The translations under genes were made by a program, and so were the position numbers. From assembly GCA_964600615.1 (NCBI GenBank), contig CAZRJK010000005.1, positions 15,066 to 79,065 of the forward strand: a stretch of 64,000 nt of DNA, given 5' to 3'. Shown in pieces: positions 1-7,795 of this stretch. The notes below the pieces were generated by a model that ran no database searches, was not told where the DNA came from, and saw only the letters and a program-made list of their open reading frames with translations. This DNA is from RUG11198 sp964600615. Lineage in GTDB: Bacteria; Bacillota_I; Bacilli_A; RF39; UBA660. Numbering within the stretch: position 1 is the stretch's first letter; each line of letters begins with the position of its first letter.

Positions 1-1164
1 TTTACCATAAAACTGATCAGCATTTGCAGGCACAGGACCATAAGTATATGTAATTCTAGTACCATCAGAACTTGTAGTTCTTGTTAATTCAAGAGGTCCT
101 TCATAAGTAAATTCAGCACCAGATAAAGCCTCTCCATTTTCATCAGTTTTTAAAATTTCAATTTCATGTGTAACTGGAGCTGGTGTTGGTGTTGGCGTTG
201 GTGTAGGACCAGGCGTTGGCGTTGGTGTTGGTGTTGGTGTTTTATTAACTTTAAAGTTAACAACATGCTTAGCACTAAAACTTTCATTTTTTGTCTTATA
301 AATTAGTACTTTTTGAGCACTAGTTCTACAAAAAACTTGACCCTTAGGATAAGATATTCTTACACTACCAGATAATTTAACAGAAAAATTAAGTGCACTT
401 GCAGATGCATCAACACCAGTAACCTTAACATAATAAGCTTTAGTTTCAACACCAGATAAAGTAACCCCATCAACAGCAGTACATCCTGTACCAGTAGAAC
501 CAGTACACAGATAGGCATTTTGTCCAGATTTCAATCCAGAAACCGAAAAAGAATAAGTAGGAGTAGAACCTAGATAAGTCTTTTTCAAACCTTTAAAAGT
601 TACTTTTTCAGAAATAAATTGTTTATTAGCTTTTAACTTTTTCATAGTTGCATTAGACAAAGTATGCCCCAAGTCCTTAGCAAAATTAGCATCGCTAGCA
701 GCATCAATCTCTTCTGCTCTTCTTCTAGCCTCATCAACTATAGTTTTAATTGAAGGACTACCACCAGTAACTTCTGCACTACCAGGAACTTTTCTATAAA
801 AAGCAGTATTTAAGGCTGCAACCTTATAAGCATATTTCTTTTTCCAATCAAAGTCTTGCTGCATATTAACATATTTAATAATTTGACCAGCATGAATTAA
901 TTGAAAATCACTAAGAACTTTATCACAAGAAGTATACTTGCTTCCCCCAAAATTATCCGTAAATGCAATACAAAAAGCAACATCTCCATCACTAGTTGTT
1001 TTATAAGAAGTTCGATAATGGCTGGTTCTTTTTGCAGTTAAACCAAACTCCCTTAAAGAAACGTAACCGTTTTCATGAACATAAATTACTGATGCCAAAG
1101 CATTAATAGGCAACATAAAAAACACAATAAAAATAATTAATAAATACTTAAACTTATACTTCAT
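1..1164 (-). CDS. Surface adhesin, N-terminal part (cut by window edge)
   Basis: Open reading frame of 388 codons from ATG at 1164, still open at base 1, so the C-terminus lies outside. Residues 1-25 form a signal peptide ending near INALAS. Residues of roughly 30-130 resemble a thioester-type adhesin domain (a Cys in DVAFCIAF), but the Gln that usually pairs with that Cys is not obvious. A Pro-Thr repeat linker (PTPTPTPG type) follows near residue 315-335, then the start of a Cna-B/SpaA-like domain (ILKTDENGEALSGAEF, with the Lys expected to form an isopeptide bond). Likely a cell-wall anchored adhesin; sortase motif not visible because truncated. It has its own promoter (1191-1219) and an AGAGGT Shine-Dalgarno. 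Confidence 0.75.
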   Translation of the reverse strand, partial: MKYKFKYLLIIFIVFFMLPINALASVIYVHENGYVSLREFGLTAKRTSHYRTSYKTTSDGDVAFCIAFTDNFGGSKYTSCDKVLSDFQLIHAGQIIKYVNMQQDFDWKKKYAYKVAALNTAFYRKVPGSAEVTGGSPSIKTIVDEARRRAEEIDAASDANFAKDLGHTLSNATMKKLKANKQFISEKVTFKGLKKTYLGSTPTYSFSVSGLKSGQNAYLCTGSTGTGCTAVDGVTLSGVETKAYYVKVTGVDASASALNFSVKLSGSVRISYPKGQVFCRTSAQKVLIYKTKNESFSAKHVVNFKVNKTPTPTPTPTPGPTPTPTPTPAPVTHEIEILKTDENGEALSGAEFTYEGPLELTRTTSSDGTRITYTYGPVPANADQFYGK

Positions 1165-1190
1165 AAAATCACTCTACCTCTACTATGAAT

Positions 1191-1219
1191 AGTATAGCAT
1201 AATAAAAATAAAAATACAA
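1191..1219 (-). promoter_or_regulatory. Sigma-A promoter of the adhesin gene
   Basis: On the minus strand, -35 TTGTAT (1214-1219), 17-base spacer and -10 TATACT (1191-1196), just upstream of the adhesin start at 1164. Confidence 0.7.
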
Positions 1220-1253
1220 CAAAAAAAGAAATAAAGATTATCTCTTTATTTCT
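1220..1253 (-). terminator. Terminator of the rimP-nusA-infB operon
   Basis: Perfect 11-bp stem (1243-1253 with 1227-1237), 5-base loop and a run of seven T on the minus strand. It overlaps the last codons and stop of infB. Confidence 0.85.
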
Positions 1254-3346
1254 ACAATCTCATATGCTTCAATTATATCTTTTTCTTTTATATCATTAAA
1301 GCTCTCAATAGTAATACCACATTCAATACCACTCTTAACTTCTTTTACTTGATCTTTCTCACGCGCTATAGTATTAATATTACCATCATACACTACTACA
1401 CCATCTCTTATTATTCTAGCCTTAGCATCTCTCTTAATAATACCAGCAATAACCATAGAACCAGCAATAGTACCTACCTTAGAAAATTTAAATAACTTTC
1501 TAACTTCTGCACTACCAATTATTTTTTCTTCATACTCTGGATCTAATTTACCCTTCATAGCTTGTTCCATTTCTTCAACTAATTTATAAATGATATTATA
1601 TAACCTAATATCTACTTCTCTTTCTTTAGCATAATCCATAATCTTATTATCAGGTCTTACATTAAATCCAATAATAATAGCATCACTAGCTTTAGCTAAA
1701 ACAACATCAGACTCACTAATAGCACCAATACTACTTCTAATAACATTAATTTTAATACCATCAACATCCAACTTTAATAATGAATTCTTAACAGCTTCTT
1801 CACTACCCTTAACATCTGCTTTCAAAATTACATTAATTTCTTTAGAACCAGCATTTATTCTATCAAACAAATCATCCAAACTAACAGAATGATTTACATT
1901 CTTATTAGCTTCTTTATATTTTAGCAATCTATTAGCCGCTATACTTTTAGCCTTTTTTTCTGTATCAAATACCATAAATTTATCTCCAGCACTTGGACTA
2001 TCAGATAAACCAGTAATACTAACAGGAGTACTAGGACCAGCTTCAACTAAAGACTCCATCTTATCATTCTTTAAAGTCCTAACCTTACCAGCATAATTTC
2101 CAACAACAATGGCATCTCCCAATCTTAATGTACCATTTTGAATAAGCAATGTACAACTAACACCAGATCCTTTATCTACCTTAGACTCTATAACAGTCCC
2201 AGAAGCATATCTGTTAGGATTTGCCTTTAATTCACACATCTCACTAACAAGTAAAATTCTCTCTAACAAATCATCTATACCCATACCAGTTTTAGCAGAA
2301 ATATTAACAAACATAACATCTCCACCCCACTCTTCAGGCATAATACCAGCTTCTGCCATCTCCGTAAGAACTCTCTCAGCATTGGCCCCAGGTTTATCCA
2401 TTTTATTAACAGCAACAATAATAGGTACTCCAGCAGCCTTAGCATGATCTATAGCTTCTTTAGTCTGAGGCATAACCCCATCATCAGCAGCTACTATAAT
2501 AATAACAATATCAGTAATAGATGCACCTCTAGCTCTCATCTCTGTAAATGCAGCATGACCAGGAGTATCTATAAATGTTAATTTTTTATCATTATATTTA
2601 ATTTGATAAGCACCAATAGCTTGTGTAATACCACCAGCTTCACCTTCTACTACATTAGTCTTTCTAATAGTATCAAGCAAAGTAGTTTTACCATGATCAA
2701 CATGCCCCATAATTGTAACAACAGGAGGTCTTTCCACTAATTCATCATCATTATCAACAATTTCTAACTCCTCAAAATTAGCTTCATCAACAACTTCTTC
2801 TCTCTTTATATTCTTATTGTAATCCATAGCAATAATAGAAGCTGTATCAAAATCAATAGATTGATTTAAATTCATCATCATTCCCATAGACATAAGCTTC
2901 TTTATTATTTCAGAAACAGAAACACCAATACCATTAGCAAAATCAGATACACTCATACCATCATGATATATAACATCATCATCACTAATTAAAACCTCAT
3001 TAGATTTAAGCTTATCCTTATGCTTATACATTTCTTTTCTTTTCTTTTTAAAATCATTATCATCATCTAAAGAAACATCAACATTTTTTTTCTTCTTATT
3101 ATTATTCTTAACTGGTTTACTAACCAACTCTAATTCCTCTTCATAAGAATCAACTTCATCATAAGTTTCTTCTACATCATCACTATTATAATCACCATTA
3201 TCTATTTCATTATCAAGCATTATAATAGCTTCATCATCTAGCATATCATCTCCACTACTTGCATTAATATCTAATCTCTTACACAAATCTAATATAGTAC
3301 TAACACTTAAAGAAACATCCTCTGCATATTCCAAAACACTCATCAT
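1238..3346 (-). CDS. infB: Translation initiation factor IF-2
   Basis: GTPase that delivers initiator tRNA to the 30S subunit. An IF2 N-terminal segment (MMSVLEYAEDV) is followed by a long acidic and lysine-rich linker, a second IF2_N motif (GMSVSDFANGIGVSVSEIIKKL), then the G domain: G1 GHVDHGKT, G3 DTPGH, G4 NKMD. The C-terminal IF2 domains are intact. The longest frame opens at a TTG at 3361, but that TTG lies inside the Shine-Dalgarno GGAGGTG (3353-3359), so I choose ATG at 3346 (702 residues; ATG at 3343 is also possible). Last gene of the rimP-nusA-ylxR-infB operon, six bases after ylxR. The usual L7Ae-like ylxQ between ylxR and infB is missing. Confidence 0.97.
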   Translation of the reverse strand: MMSVLEYAEDVSLSVSTILDLCKRLDINASSGDDMLDDEAIIMLDNEIDNGDYNSDDVEETYDEVDSYEEELELVSKPVKNNNKKKKNVDVSLDDDNDFKKKRKEMYKHKDKLKSNEVLISDDDVIYHDGMSVSDFANGIGVSVSEIIKKLMSMGMMMNLNQSIDFDTASIIAMDYNKNIKREEVVDEANFEELEIVDNDDELVERPPVVTIMGHVDHGKTTLLDTIRKTNVVEGEAGGITQAIGAYQIKYNDKKLTFIDTPGHAAFTEMRARGASITDIVIIIVAADDGVMPQTKEAIDHAKAAGVPIIVAVNKMDKPGANAERVLTEMAEAGIMPEEWGGDVMFVNISAKTGMGIDDLLERILLVSEMCELKANPNRYASGTVIESKVDKGSGVSCTLLIQNGTLRLGDAIVVGNYAGKVRTLKNDKMESLVEAGPSTPVSITGLSDSPSAGDKFMVFDTEKKAKSIAANRLLKYKEANKNVNHSVSLDDLFDRINAGSKEINVILKADVKGSEEAVKNSLLKLDVDGIKINVIRSSIGAISESDVVLAKASDAIIIGFNVRPDNKIMDYAKEREVDIRLYNIIYKLVEEMEQAMKGKLDPEYEEKIIGSAEVRKLFKFSKVGTIAGSMVIAGIIKRDAKARIIRDGVVVYDGNINTIAREKDQVKEVKSGIECGITIESFNDIKEKDIIEAYEIVEIKR

Positions 3347-3366
3347 GAGCATCACCTCCAATATTT

Positions 3367-3621
3367 TTATTTAATCATACTTACAAGCTCCTCATATATA
3401 TTATCAGGAATTTCTATTCCTAATTTTTTATCTAATATTTTATTCTTTTTACACTTTTCAATAACTGCAATATCCTTCTTTAAATAAGCTCCTCTACCAT
3501 TAGCTTTACCACTTAAATCAATAAATATTTCATTATCTTTATTTTTTACTACTCTTATTAAATCCTTTTTCTCAAATTTTTCCATAGTCACAATACAACT
3601 ACGCATTGGTATCTTCTTCAT
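3367..3621 (-). CDS. ylxR: YlxR/RnpM family RNA-binding protein (DUF448)
   Basis: 84 residues with the family motifs RxCIVT (MRSCIVTMEKFEKKDLIRVV) and GRGAYL near residue 43. In B. subtilis this family binds RNase P RNA and modulates its activity (RnpM). Its start overlaps the end of nusA by 23 bases, and infB follows six bases later, the standard nusA-ylxR-infB order. Confidence 0.93.
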   Translation of the reverse strand: MKKIPMRSCIVTMEKFEKKDLIRVVKNKDNEIFIDLSGKANGRGAYLKKDIAVIEKCKKNKILDKKLGIEIPDNIYEELVSMIK

Positions 3622-4723
3622 TATTATCTTCTACCTCTTCAATTCTAACATCAGAGTATTTATTACGATATTCATTAATATCAACTTCTTCATCACATTT
3701 AACATCTATCTTAAATTTAGTTAATCTAGAAGCTAATTTAACATTAATACCCTTCTTACCAATAGCTAAAGATAAATTATCCTTATTTACAATAGCAATA
3801 GCTTCTTTCTTCTTAGGATTAGTAATAAATACCTCTACTTCCTTAGCAGGAGCTAAAGCATTCTTAATAAATGTAATAGGATCTTTACTATATTCAATAA
3901 CATCTATCTTTTCATTAGCAATTTGTTTTAAAACTCTATTTATTCTACTACCAGATGGTCCAATTACACATCCAACAGCCATAACATTATCAACTTCACT
4001 ATAAACAGCTATCTTACTCCTAATACCAGCTTCTCTTGCAACAGAATATAAAACAACAGTACCATCGTTAATCTCAGGTATCTCAGTTTCTAACAATCTC
4101 TTTAAGAAACCATAATGAGTTCTAGATAGCAAAATAAATACACCCTTATTACCAATCTCTAATTTAGTAACATAAGCCTTAATCTGACTACCCATCTCTA
4201 ACTTTTCCCCAGGAATAACATCTTTCTTAGGAAGTAAAGCAAAAGTTTTTCCTAAATCAACATAATAAGTACTAGCATCTTCTCTAGATAAAGTACCAAC
4301 AACCATTTCATCTTGCTTATCACCATACATACTAGCTATTATTTCTTTTTCAGCTTCCTTTACTCTTTGAACAACAACTTGTTTAGCCGTACCAGCAGCA
4401 ACTCTACCAAAATCAGTCATCTCCACAGGTTTTTCAATAGTTTCACCAATCTCTATATCAGGAACTTCTTCCTTAGCTAAAGATAAAGAGATTTGACTCT
4501 TAGGATCTAAATAATTTTCATCTTCTACAACTGTTCTAACAGAAAATAATTTAATTTCTCCAGTATCAGGATTAACTTCACACCTAGCAGCTCCACCTTT
4601 TTTCTTATATGCAGCCGCCATAGCTTGTTCCATAGCCTCTATAATAATATTCTTATCTATACCTTTCTCAGCAACAATCGCATCAACTGCTGTCATAAAT
4701 TCTTTCATTTGTTTCTTATTCAT
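3599..4723 (-). CDS. nusA: Transcription termination/antitermination factor NusA
   Basis: 374 residues: N-terminal RNA polymerase-binding domain, S1 domain (around 135-200, VVGTLSREDASTYYVDLGKTFALLP), then two KH domains (GCVIGPSGSRINRVLKQI and LAIGKKGINVKLASRLT). The short acidic C-terminus without extra repeats is normal for Bacillota. It starts three bases after the end of rimP, so the two are probably translationally coupled. Confidence 0.97.
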   Translation of the reverse strand: MNKKQMKEFMTAVDAIVAEKGIDKNIIIEAMEQAMAAAYKKKGGAARCEVNPDTGEIKLFSVRTVVEDENYLDPKSQISLSLAKEEVPDIEIGETIEKPVEMTDFGRVAAGTAKQVVVQRVKEAEKEIIASMYGDKQDEMVVGTLSREDASTYYVDLGKTFALLPKKDVIPGEKLEMGSQIKAYVTKLEIGNKGVFILLSRTHYGFLKRLLETEIPEINDGTVVLYSVAREAGIRSKIAVYSEVDNVMAVGCVIGPSGSRINRVLKQIANEKIDVIEYSKDPITFIKNALAPAKEVEVFITNPKKKEAIAIVNKDNLSLAIGKKGINVKLASRLTKFKIDVKCDEEVDINEYRNKYSDVRIEEVEDNNEEDTNA

Positions 4724-4725
4724 TT

Positions 4726-4974
4726 TTATTCACCTTTCTCCTTTGAAGATATATCTAATATATAACTATCAGAAATAATATCATGCTTATCAAGAATCTC
4801 ATTAACAACCTTAGTAACATCTACTACTGTATCAATATCAATAATCTTATCTCTATCAATAATAATTCTTAAAAAATAATTATTACCTTCCTTAATATAT
4901 TCAATACTATCAATAAGTATTCCCATATCATTAACTGGTTTCTCAATCAAATTCTTAACTTTCTCTTCTATCAT
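4726..4974 (-). CDS. rimP: Ribosome maturation factor RimP, N-terminal domain only
   Basis: 82 residues matching the RimP N-terminal alpha/beta domain (VEKPVNDMGILIDSIEY..., NNYFLRIIIDRD, VTKVVNEILDKHD). The family is normally about 150 residues, with a C-terminal SH3-like domain that binds the 30S subunit. Here the frame stops right after YILDISSKEKGE, where the interdomain linker would begin, and nusA starts three bases later, so there is no room for the missing half. First gene of the operon, with Shine-Dalgarno TAGGAGG. Identity rests on both sequence and position. Confidence 0.85.
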   Translation of the reverse strand: MIEEKVKNLIEKPVNDMGILIDSIEYIKEGNNYFLRIIIDRDKIIDIDTVVDVTKVVNEILDKHDIISDSYILDISSKEKGE

Positions 4975-4995
4975 AAATCCTCCTAATTAATATTA

Positions 4996-5022
4996 AAAAG
5001 TGGACTTCATAAGGCCACTTTT
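4996..5022 (-). promoter_or_regulatory. Leader hairpin upstream of rimP
   Basis: An 8-bp perfect stem (AAAAGTGG with CCACTTTT) around an 11-base loop, about 10 bases downstream of the predicted transcription start and followed on the minus strand by a short T run. It could be an attenuator or a 5'-stabilising hairpin. Confidence 0.45.
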
Positions 5023-5038
5023 CTCTCAAGACATGCAT

Positions 5039-5067
5039 ATTATATCATTATAACAACAAAAAAACAA
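5039..5067 (-). promoter_or_regulatory. Promoter of the rimP-nusA-ylxR-infB operon
   Basis: Minus strand -35 TTGTTT (5062-5067), 17-base spacer, -10 TATAAT (5039-5044). The -35 sits inside the T run of the pgsA terminator. Confidence 0.65.
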
Positions 5068-5083
5068 GACAAATCTTGTTTTT
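5058..5083 (-). terminator. Terminator of pgsA
   Basis: Nine-bp stem AAAACAAGA/TCTTGTTTT with loop of four and a T run on the minus strand, directly after the pgsA stop. Confidence 0.75.
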
Positions 5084-5676
5084 TATTTAGTTTCTATATA
5101 TTCACTTGCCATAGTATAATACTTAAATCCACTAATTAATGCAAATACAGCAGATATAATTAATAATACATCACTAACTCTAATACCTATAAGTTCAAAA
5201 GGTAAATTATAGAACAAAGCAAAAGTTAAACCAACCATCAAAGTAGCAGTCTTACACTTAGCAGTATAAATAGCTGCTACAGCATGTCCTTTATTACCAA
5301 CAATCATCTTCATAGAATCAACAGCAAAATCCCTAACAATAATTATAACTGCCACAGTTGTACTAACCATTCCTTGACTAGCTAAAATAATTAATAAAGA
5401 ATTAGTAAGCATTTTATCACTAATAGCATCAACCATCTTACCAAAATCAGTAACCATATTATACTTTCTAGCAACACGACCATCAAAAAAATCAGTTAAA
5501 GATGCTATTATAAACAAGACACCAGCTATAATGTATTTAAGTTCAACATAAACTTTACCAGCAACCATAAAACTAGGCAAATTCATATTCAAACTCTCAA
5601 AAGGAAATAATAATAGTATCATTATAACAATCGCCAAAACAACCCTAGATAACGTAATCTTATTCGCTAAATTCAT
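5083..5676 (-). CDS. pgsA: CDP-diacylglycerol-glycerol-3-phosphate 3-phosphatidyltransferase
   Basis: 197-residue integral membrane enzyme that makes phosphatidylglycerophosphate, the precursor of phosphatidylglycerol. The CDP-alcohol phosphotransferase signature is complete: DFFDGRVARKYN...DFGKMVDAISDK (D-G-x2-A-R-x8-G-x3-D-x3-D). About five hydrophobic segments. It overlaps the end of the upstream RodZ-like gene by 17 bases, the arrangement seen in Bacillus (ymfM-pgsA). Confidence 0.95.
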   Translation of the reverse strand: MNLANKITLSRVVLAIVIMILLLFPFESLNMNLPSFMVAGKVYVELKYIIAGVLFIIASLTDFFDGRVARKYNMVTDFGKMVDAISDKMLTNSLLIILASQGMVSTTVAVIIIVRDFAVDSMKMIVGNKGHAVAAIYTAKCKTATLMVGLTFALFYNLPFELIGIRVSDVLLIISAVFALISGFKYYTMASEYIETK

Positions 5677-6157
5677 TTTTCTCTCCCATCCTATAACTTA
5701 TTTTACTACTTACAAAATCATCATTACCACCTTTATTTCTAGCAAGCAAATATACACCCACTAAAATTATAACTATAATTATAAAAGCAATAATAATAAT
5801 TTTTCTTCTCTTTTTATCCTTATTTGTCAAAGTATATGGAGATAAAATCTTCATATTCTTTTCACTTTCTTCTTTTTCTTTTTTAGCTTTCTCAATATCC
5901 TCTAAAGAAATCTTCGAAGTCTCTTCAAATAAATATTCATTAAAAGAATCAAGCATTTCTTCACCATCAAGTCCTAAATACTTAGCATAATCTCTAATAA
6001 ACAATTTCAAAGATAAAACATCCTTAAAATCATCTTTTCGTCCTTCTTCAATACTCTCTAATTGACTAACACGCATTTTAAGATCTTCAGCAGCTTCTTC
6101 TAGACTAACACCGTTATCCTCTCTTTTTTGCTTTAATCTTAATCCTATTTCTTTCAT
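5660..6157 (-). CDS. RodZ-like helix-turn-helix membrane protein
   Basis: 165 residues. N-terminal Xre-type helix-turn-helix (about 3-70: LRLKQKREDNGVSLEEAAEDLKMRVSQLESIEEG), charged linker, one transmembrane helix near 118-138 and a short external tail. This is the RodZ/YmfM layout; RodZ links MreB to the cell-wall elongation machinery. The external beta-domain of longer RodZ proteins is essentially absent. Adjacent to pgsA as in Bacillus. Shine-Dalgarno AAGGAGATA. Confidence 0.82.
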   Translation of the reverse strand: MKEIGLRLKQKREDNGVSLEEAAEDLKMRVSQLESIEEGRKDDFKDVLSLKLFIRDYAKYLGLDGEEMLDSFNEYLFEETSKISLEDIEKAKKEKEESEKNMKILSPYTLTNKDKKRRKIIIIAFIIIVIILVGVYLLARNKGGNDDFVSSKISYRMGEKNEFSE

Positions 6158-6176
6158 ATTATCTCCTTAACAAAAC

Positions 6177-6532
6177 AATAATTAATCTTATAAGCCACGT
6201 TCTGTACCTAAAAGGCGGTAAACATTTATCTATAGTTTAACTATCCATTCAGAAATTCTTATTATCCCTTCATGATTCCTCTACCATAATTTGAGTTTCT
6301 TGCTTGTGGGGTTTACCTCGTTTCACCATTTATATTTCTATAAATTCTCGTCACTGTGGCACTTTTATACTAATTAATTCATAGCAATGCCTTAGAATTA
6401 ATTAAAGCCGTAAGCAAAGCTTCCTTAGGTTATTTATTCCCTAAGCACAAACACTACTATCATCACAGATAGTGCAAGCGTGGACTTTCCTCTATATATA
6501 TAAATATACAGCGTTTACCCAGATCAATTATT
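6177..6532 (-). ncRNA. rnpB: RNase P RNA, class B
   Basis: Reads on the minus strand with the universal GAGGAAAGTCC element (rc near 6481-6491), and near the 3' end ACAGAA...GGCTTATAAG as in Bacillus-type RNase P RNA. The ends pair as helix P1: AATAATTGATCT (6521-6532) with AGATTAATTATT (6177-6188), eleven Watson-Crick pairs and one G-U. Length is about 356 bases. Lies directly after gpsB, as in B. subtilis. The P1 5' strand contains the gpsB stop codon. Confidence 0.92.
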
Positions 6533-6853
6533 CTCTTTACCTAAAATAATCTTCTCCAATTGACTTACTCTACGTATTAAATCAACATTACTAACTTCCT
6601 TAGAAGAAGAAAACTTCAATGCTTCCATATTAGACTTAAGATCTCTAATTTCCTCTTTTAAACTCTCATTTTCCATCGACAATTTATTATTCATAGTAGC
6701 TATCTCTTTTATAATACCATTAAACTCATTGTAATCTTTAATTATAATATCAAGATATTTATCAACTTCCTGCAAATTGTAACCTCTAGCATCAATCTTA
6801 AAATCCTTCTCTAAAATCTCTTGACCACTTAAAGTTATTCTATCATGATACAT
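6524..6853 (-). CDS. gpsB: Cell-division protein GpsB (DivIVA family)
   Basis: 109 residues. DivIVA/GpsB N-terminal lipid-binding motif (LEKDFKIDARGYNLQEVDKYLDIIIKDY), central coiled coil (about 35-75), short C-terminal domain (VDLIRRVSQLEKIILG) with the trimerising helix. GpsB shuttles penicillin-binding proteins between elongation and division sites. Strong promoter upstream. Its TGA stop lies within helix P1 of the adjacent RNase P RNA. Confidence 0.93.
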   Translation of the reverse strand: MYHDRITLSGQEILEKDFKIDARGYNLQEVDKYLDIIIKDYNEFNGIIKEIATMNNKLSMENESLKEEIRDLKSNMEALKFSSSKEVSNVDLIRRVSQLEKIILGKENN

Positions 6854-6875
6854 ACTAGACCACCTCTATAATAAT

Positions 6876-6904
6876 ATTTTAATTTATTTATAACTATTTG
6901 TCAA
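6876..6904 (-). promoter_or_regulatory. Promoter of gpsB (and probably rnpB)
   Basis: Minus strand -35 TTGACA (6899-6904), 17-base spacer, -10 TAAAAT (6876-6881). Confidence 0.8.
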
Positions 6905-6953
6905 TTAATAATAAGAATTTAAAAAAGCTAACAAACATAATACCATAAAATCA

Positions 6954-7784
6954 CTAATTAGTCAATTTTTGACATTTATCACAATAATAAGTTCCCCTTC
7001 CACCAACCTTAGTTTTAAGTATTATACTGCCACATTTTGGACATTTTTTACCTTCCTTAGTATGAACATTTAATTCTTGTTGAAACAAGCCATGAACACC
7101 ATCTACACTACTATAACTCCTAATAGTAGTTCCACCCTTCTTTATCGCACCTTCTAACTCATTTCTAGTATTCTTAATAATACTGTCCATTTCTTTATCA
7201 CTTAAATCCATAGCTTTTTTCATCGGATTAATACCAGATAAAAACAATATCTCATCAGCATAAATATTACCAATACCAACAATAATACTTTGATCTAAAA
7301 GTACACTTTTAATAGGCAGTCTCTTCTTACTATATTTATCACGTAGATAATTAACATTAAGCTTCTTATCCCATGGATCTAATCCCAAATCAACTAAAGG
7401 ACCAACAACATCTATCTTATCCTTAGATATTAAATGCATCTTACCAAATTTTCTAACATCCATATACCTAAGTTCCATACCATTATCTAATATAAATACT
7501 ACATGTTCATGCTTATTTAATTCATCTACCTTATTCTTGATAAAGTATTTTCCTTCCATTCTTAAATGAGATAATAAATAATAATCATCTAAAACAAAAA
7601 TTAACCATTTACCATATCTATCAATATCATTAATTCTTTGCCCTTTTATATTAGTACAAAACTCTTTTACACTAGGATATTCTATAATACCATCATAATA
7701 AATTTCAACAGAACTAATAATTCTATTTCTAACTTTTAACCTTAAACTCTGTCTAACAGTCTCTACTTCAGGTAATTCTGGCAT
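6954..7784 (-). CDS. mutM: Formamidopyrimidine-DNA glycosylase
   Basis: 276 residues; base-excision repair of 8-oxoguanine. Starts MPELPEVETV, with the catalytic Pro2 and Glu3. The H2TH region (DQSIIVGIGNIYADEILF) and the C-terminal zinc finger (CPKC...CDKC, about 249-272) are present. Eleven bases downstream of polA, so the two repair genes are co-transcribed, as in Bacillus. Shine-Dalgarno in AGTGATATT. Confidence 0.97.
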   Translation of the reverse strand: MPELPEVETVRQSLRLKVRNRIISSVEIYYDGIIEYPSVKEFCTNIKGQRINDIDRYGKWLIFVLDDYYLLSHLRMEGKYFIKNKVDELNKHEHVVFILDNGMELRYMDVRKFGKMHLISKDKIDVVGPLVDLGLDPWDKKLNVNYLRDKYSKKRLPIKSVLLDQSIIVGIGNIYADEILFLSGINPMKKAMDLSDKEMDSIIKNTRNELEGAIKKGGTTIRSYSSVDGVHGLFQQELNVHTKEGKKCPKCGSIILKTKVGGRGTYYCDKCQKLTN

Positions 7785-7795
7785 AATATCACTTC

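Noticed and set aside
181..240. Short direct repeats (GGTGTT-type) that might suggest a CRISPR array or minisatellite
   Set aside because: They are codon repeats of the Pro-Thr stalk of the adhesin; no regular spacers.
3606..4004. Plus-strand frame antisense to nusA
   Set aside because: Lies within nusA, Ser/Leu/Thr-rich composition expected of antisense frames in AT-rich DNA, no ribosome site.
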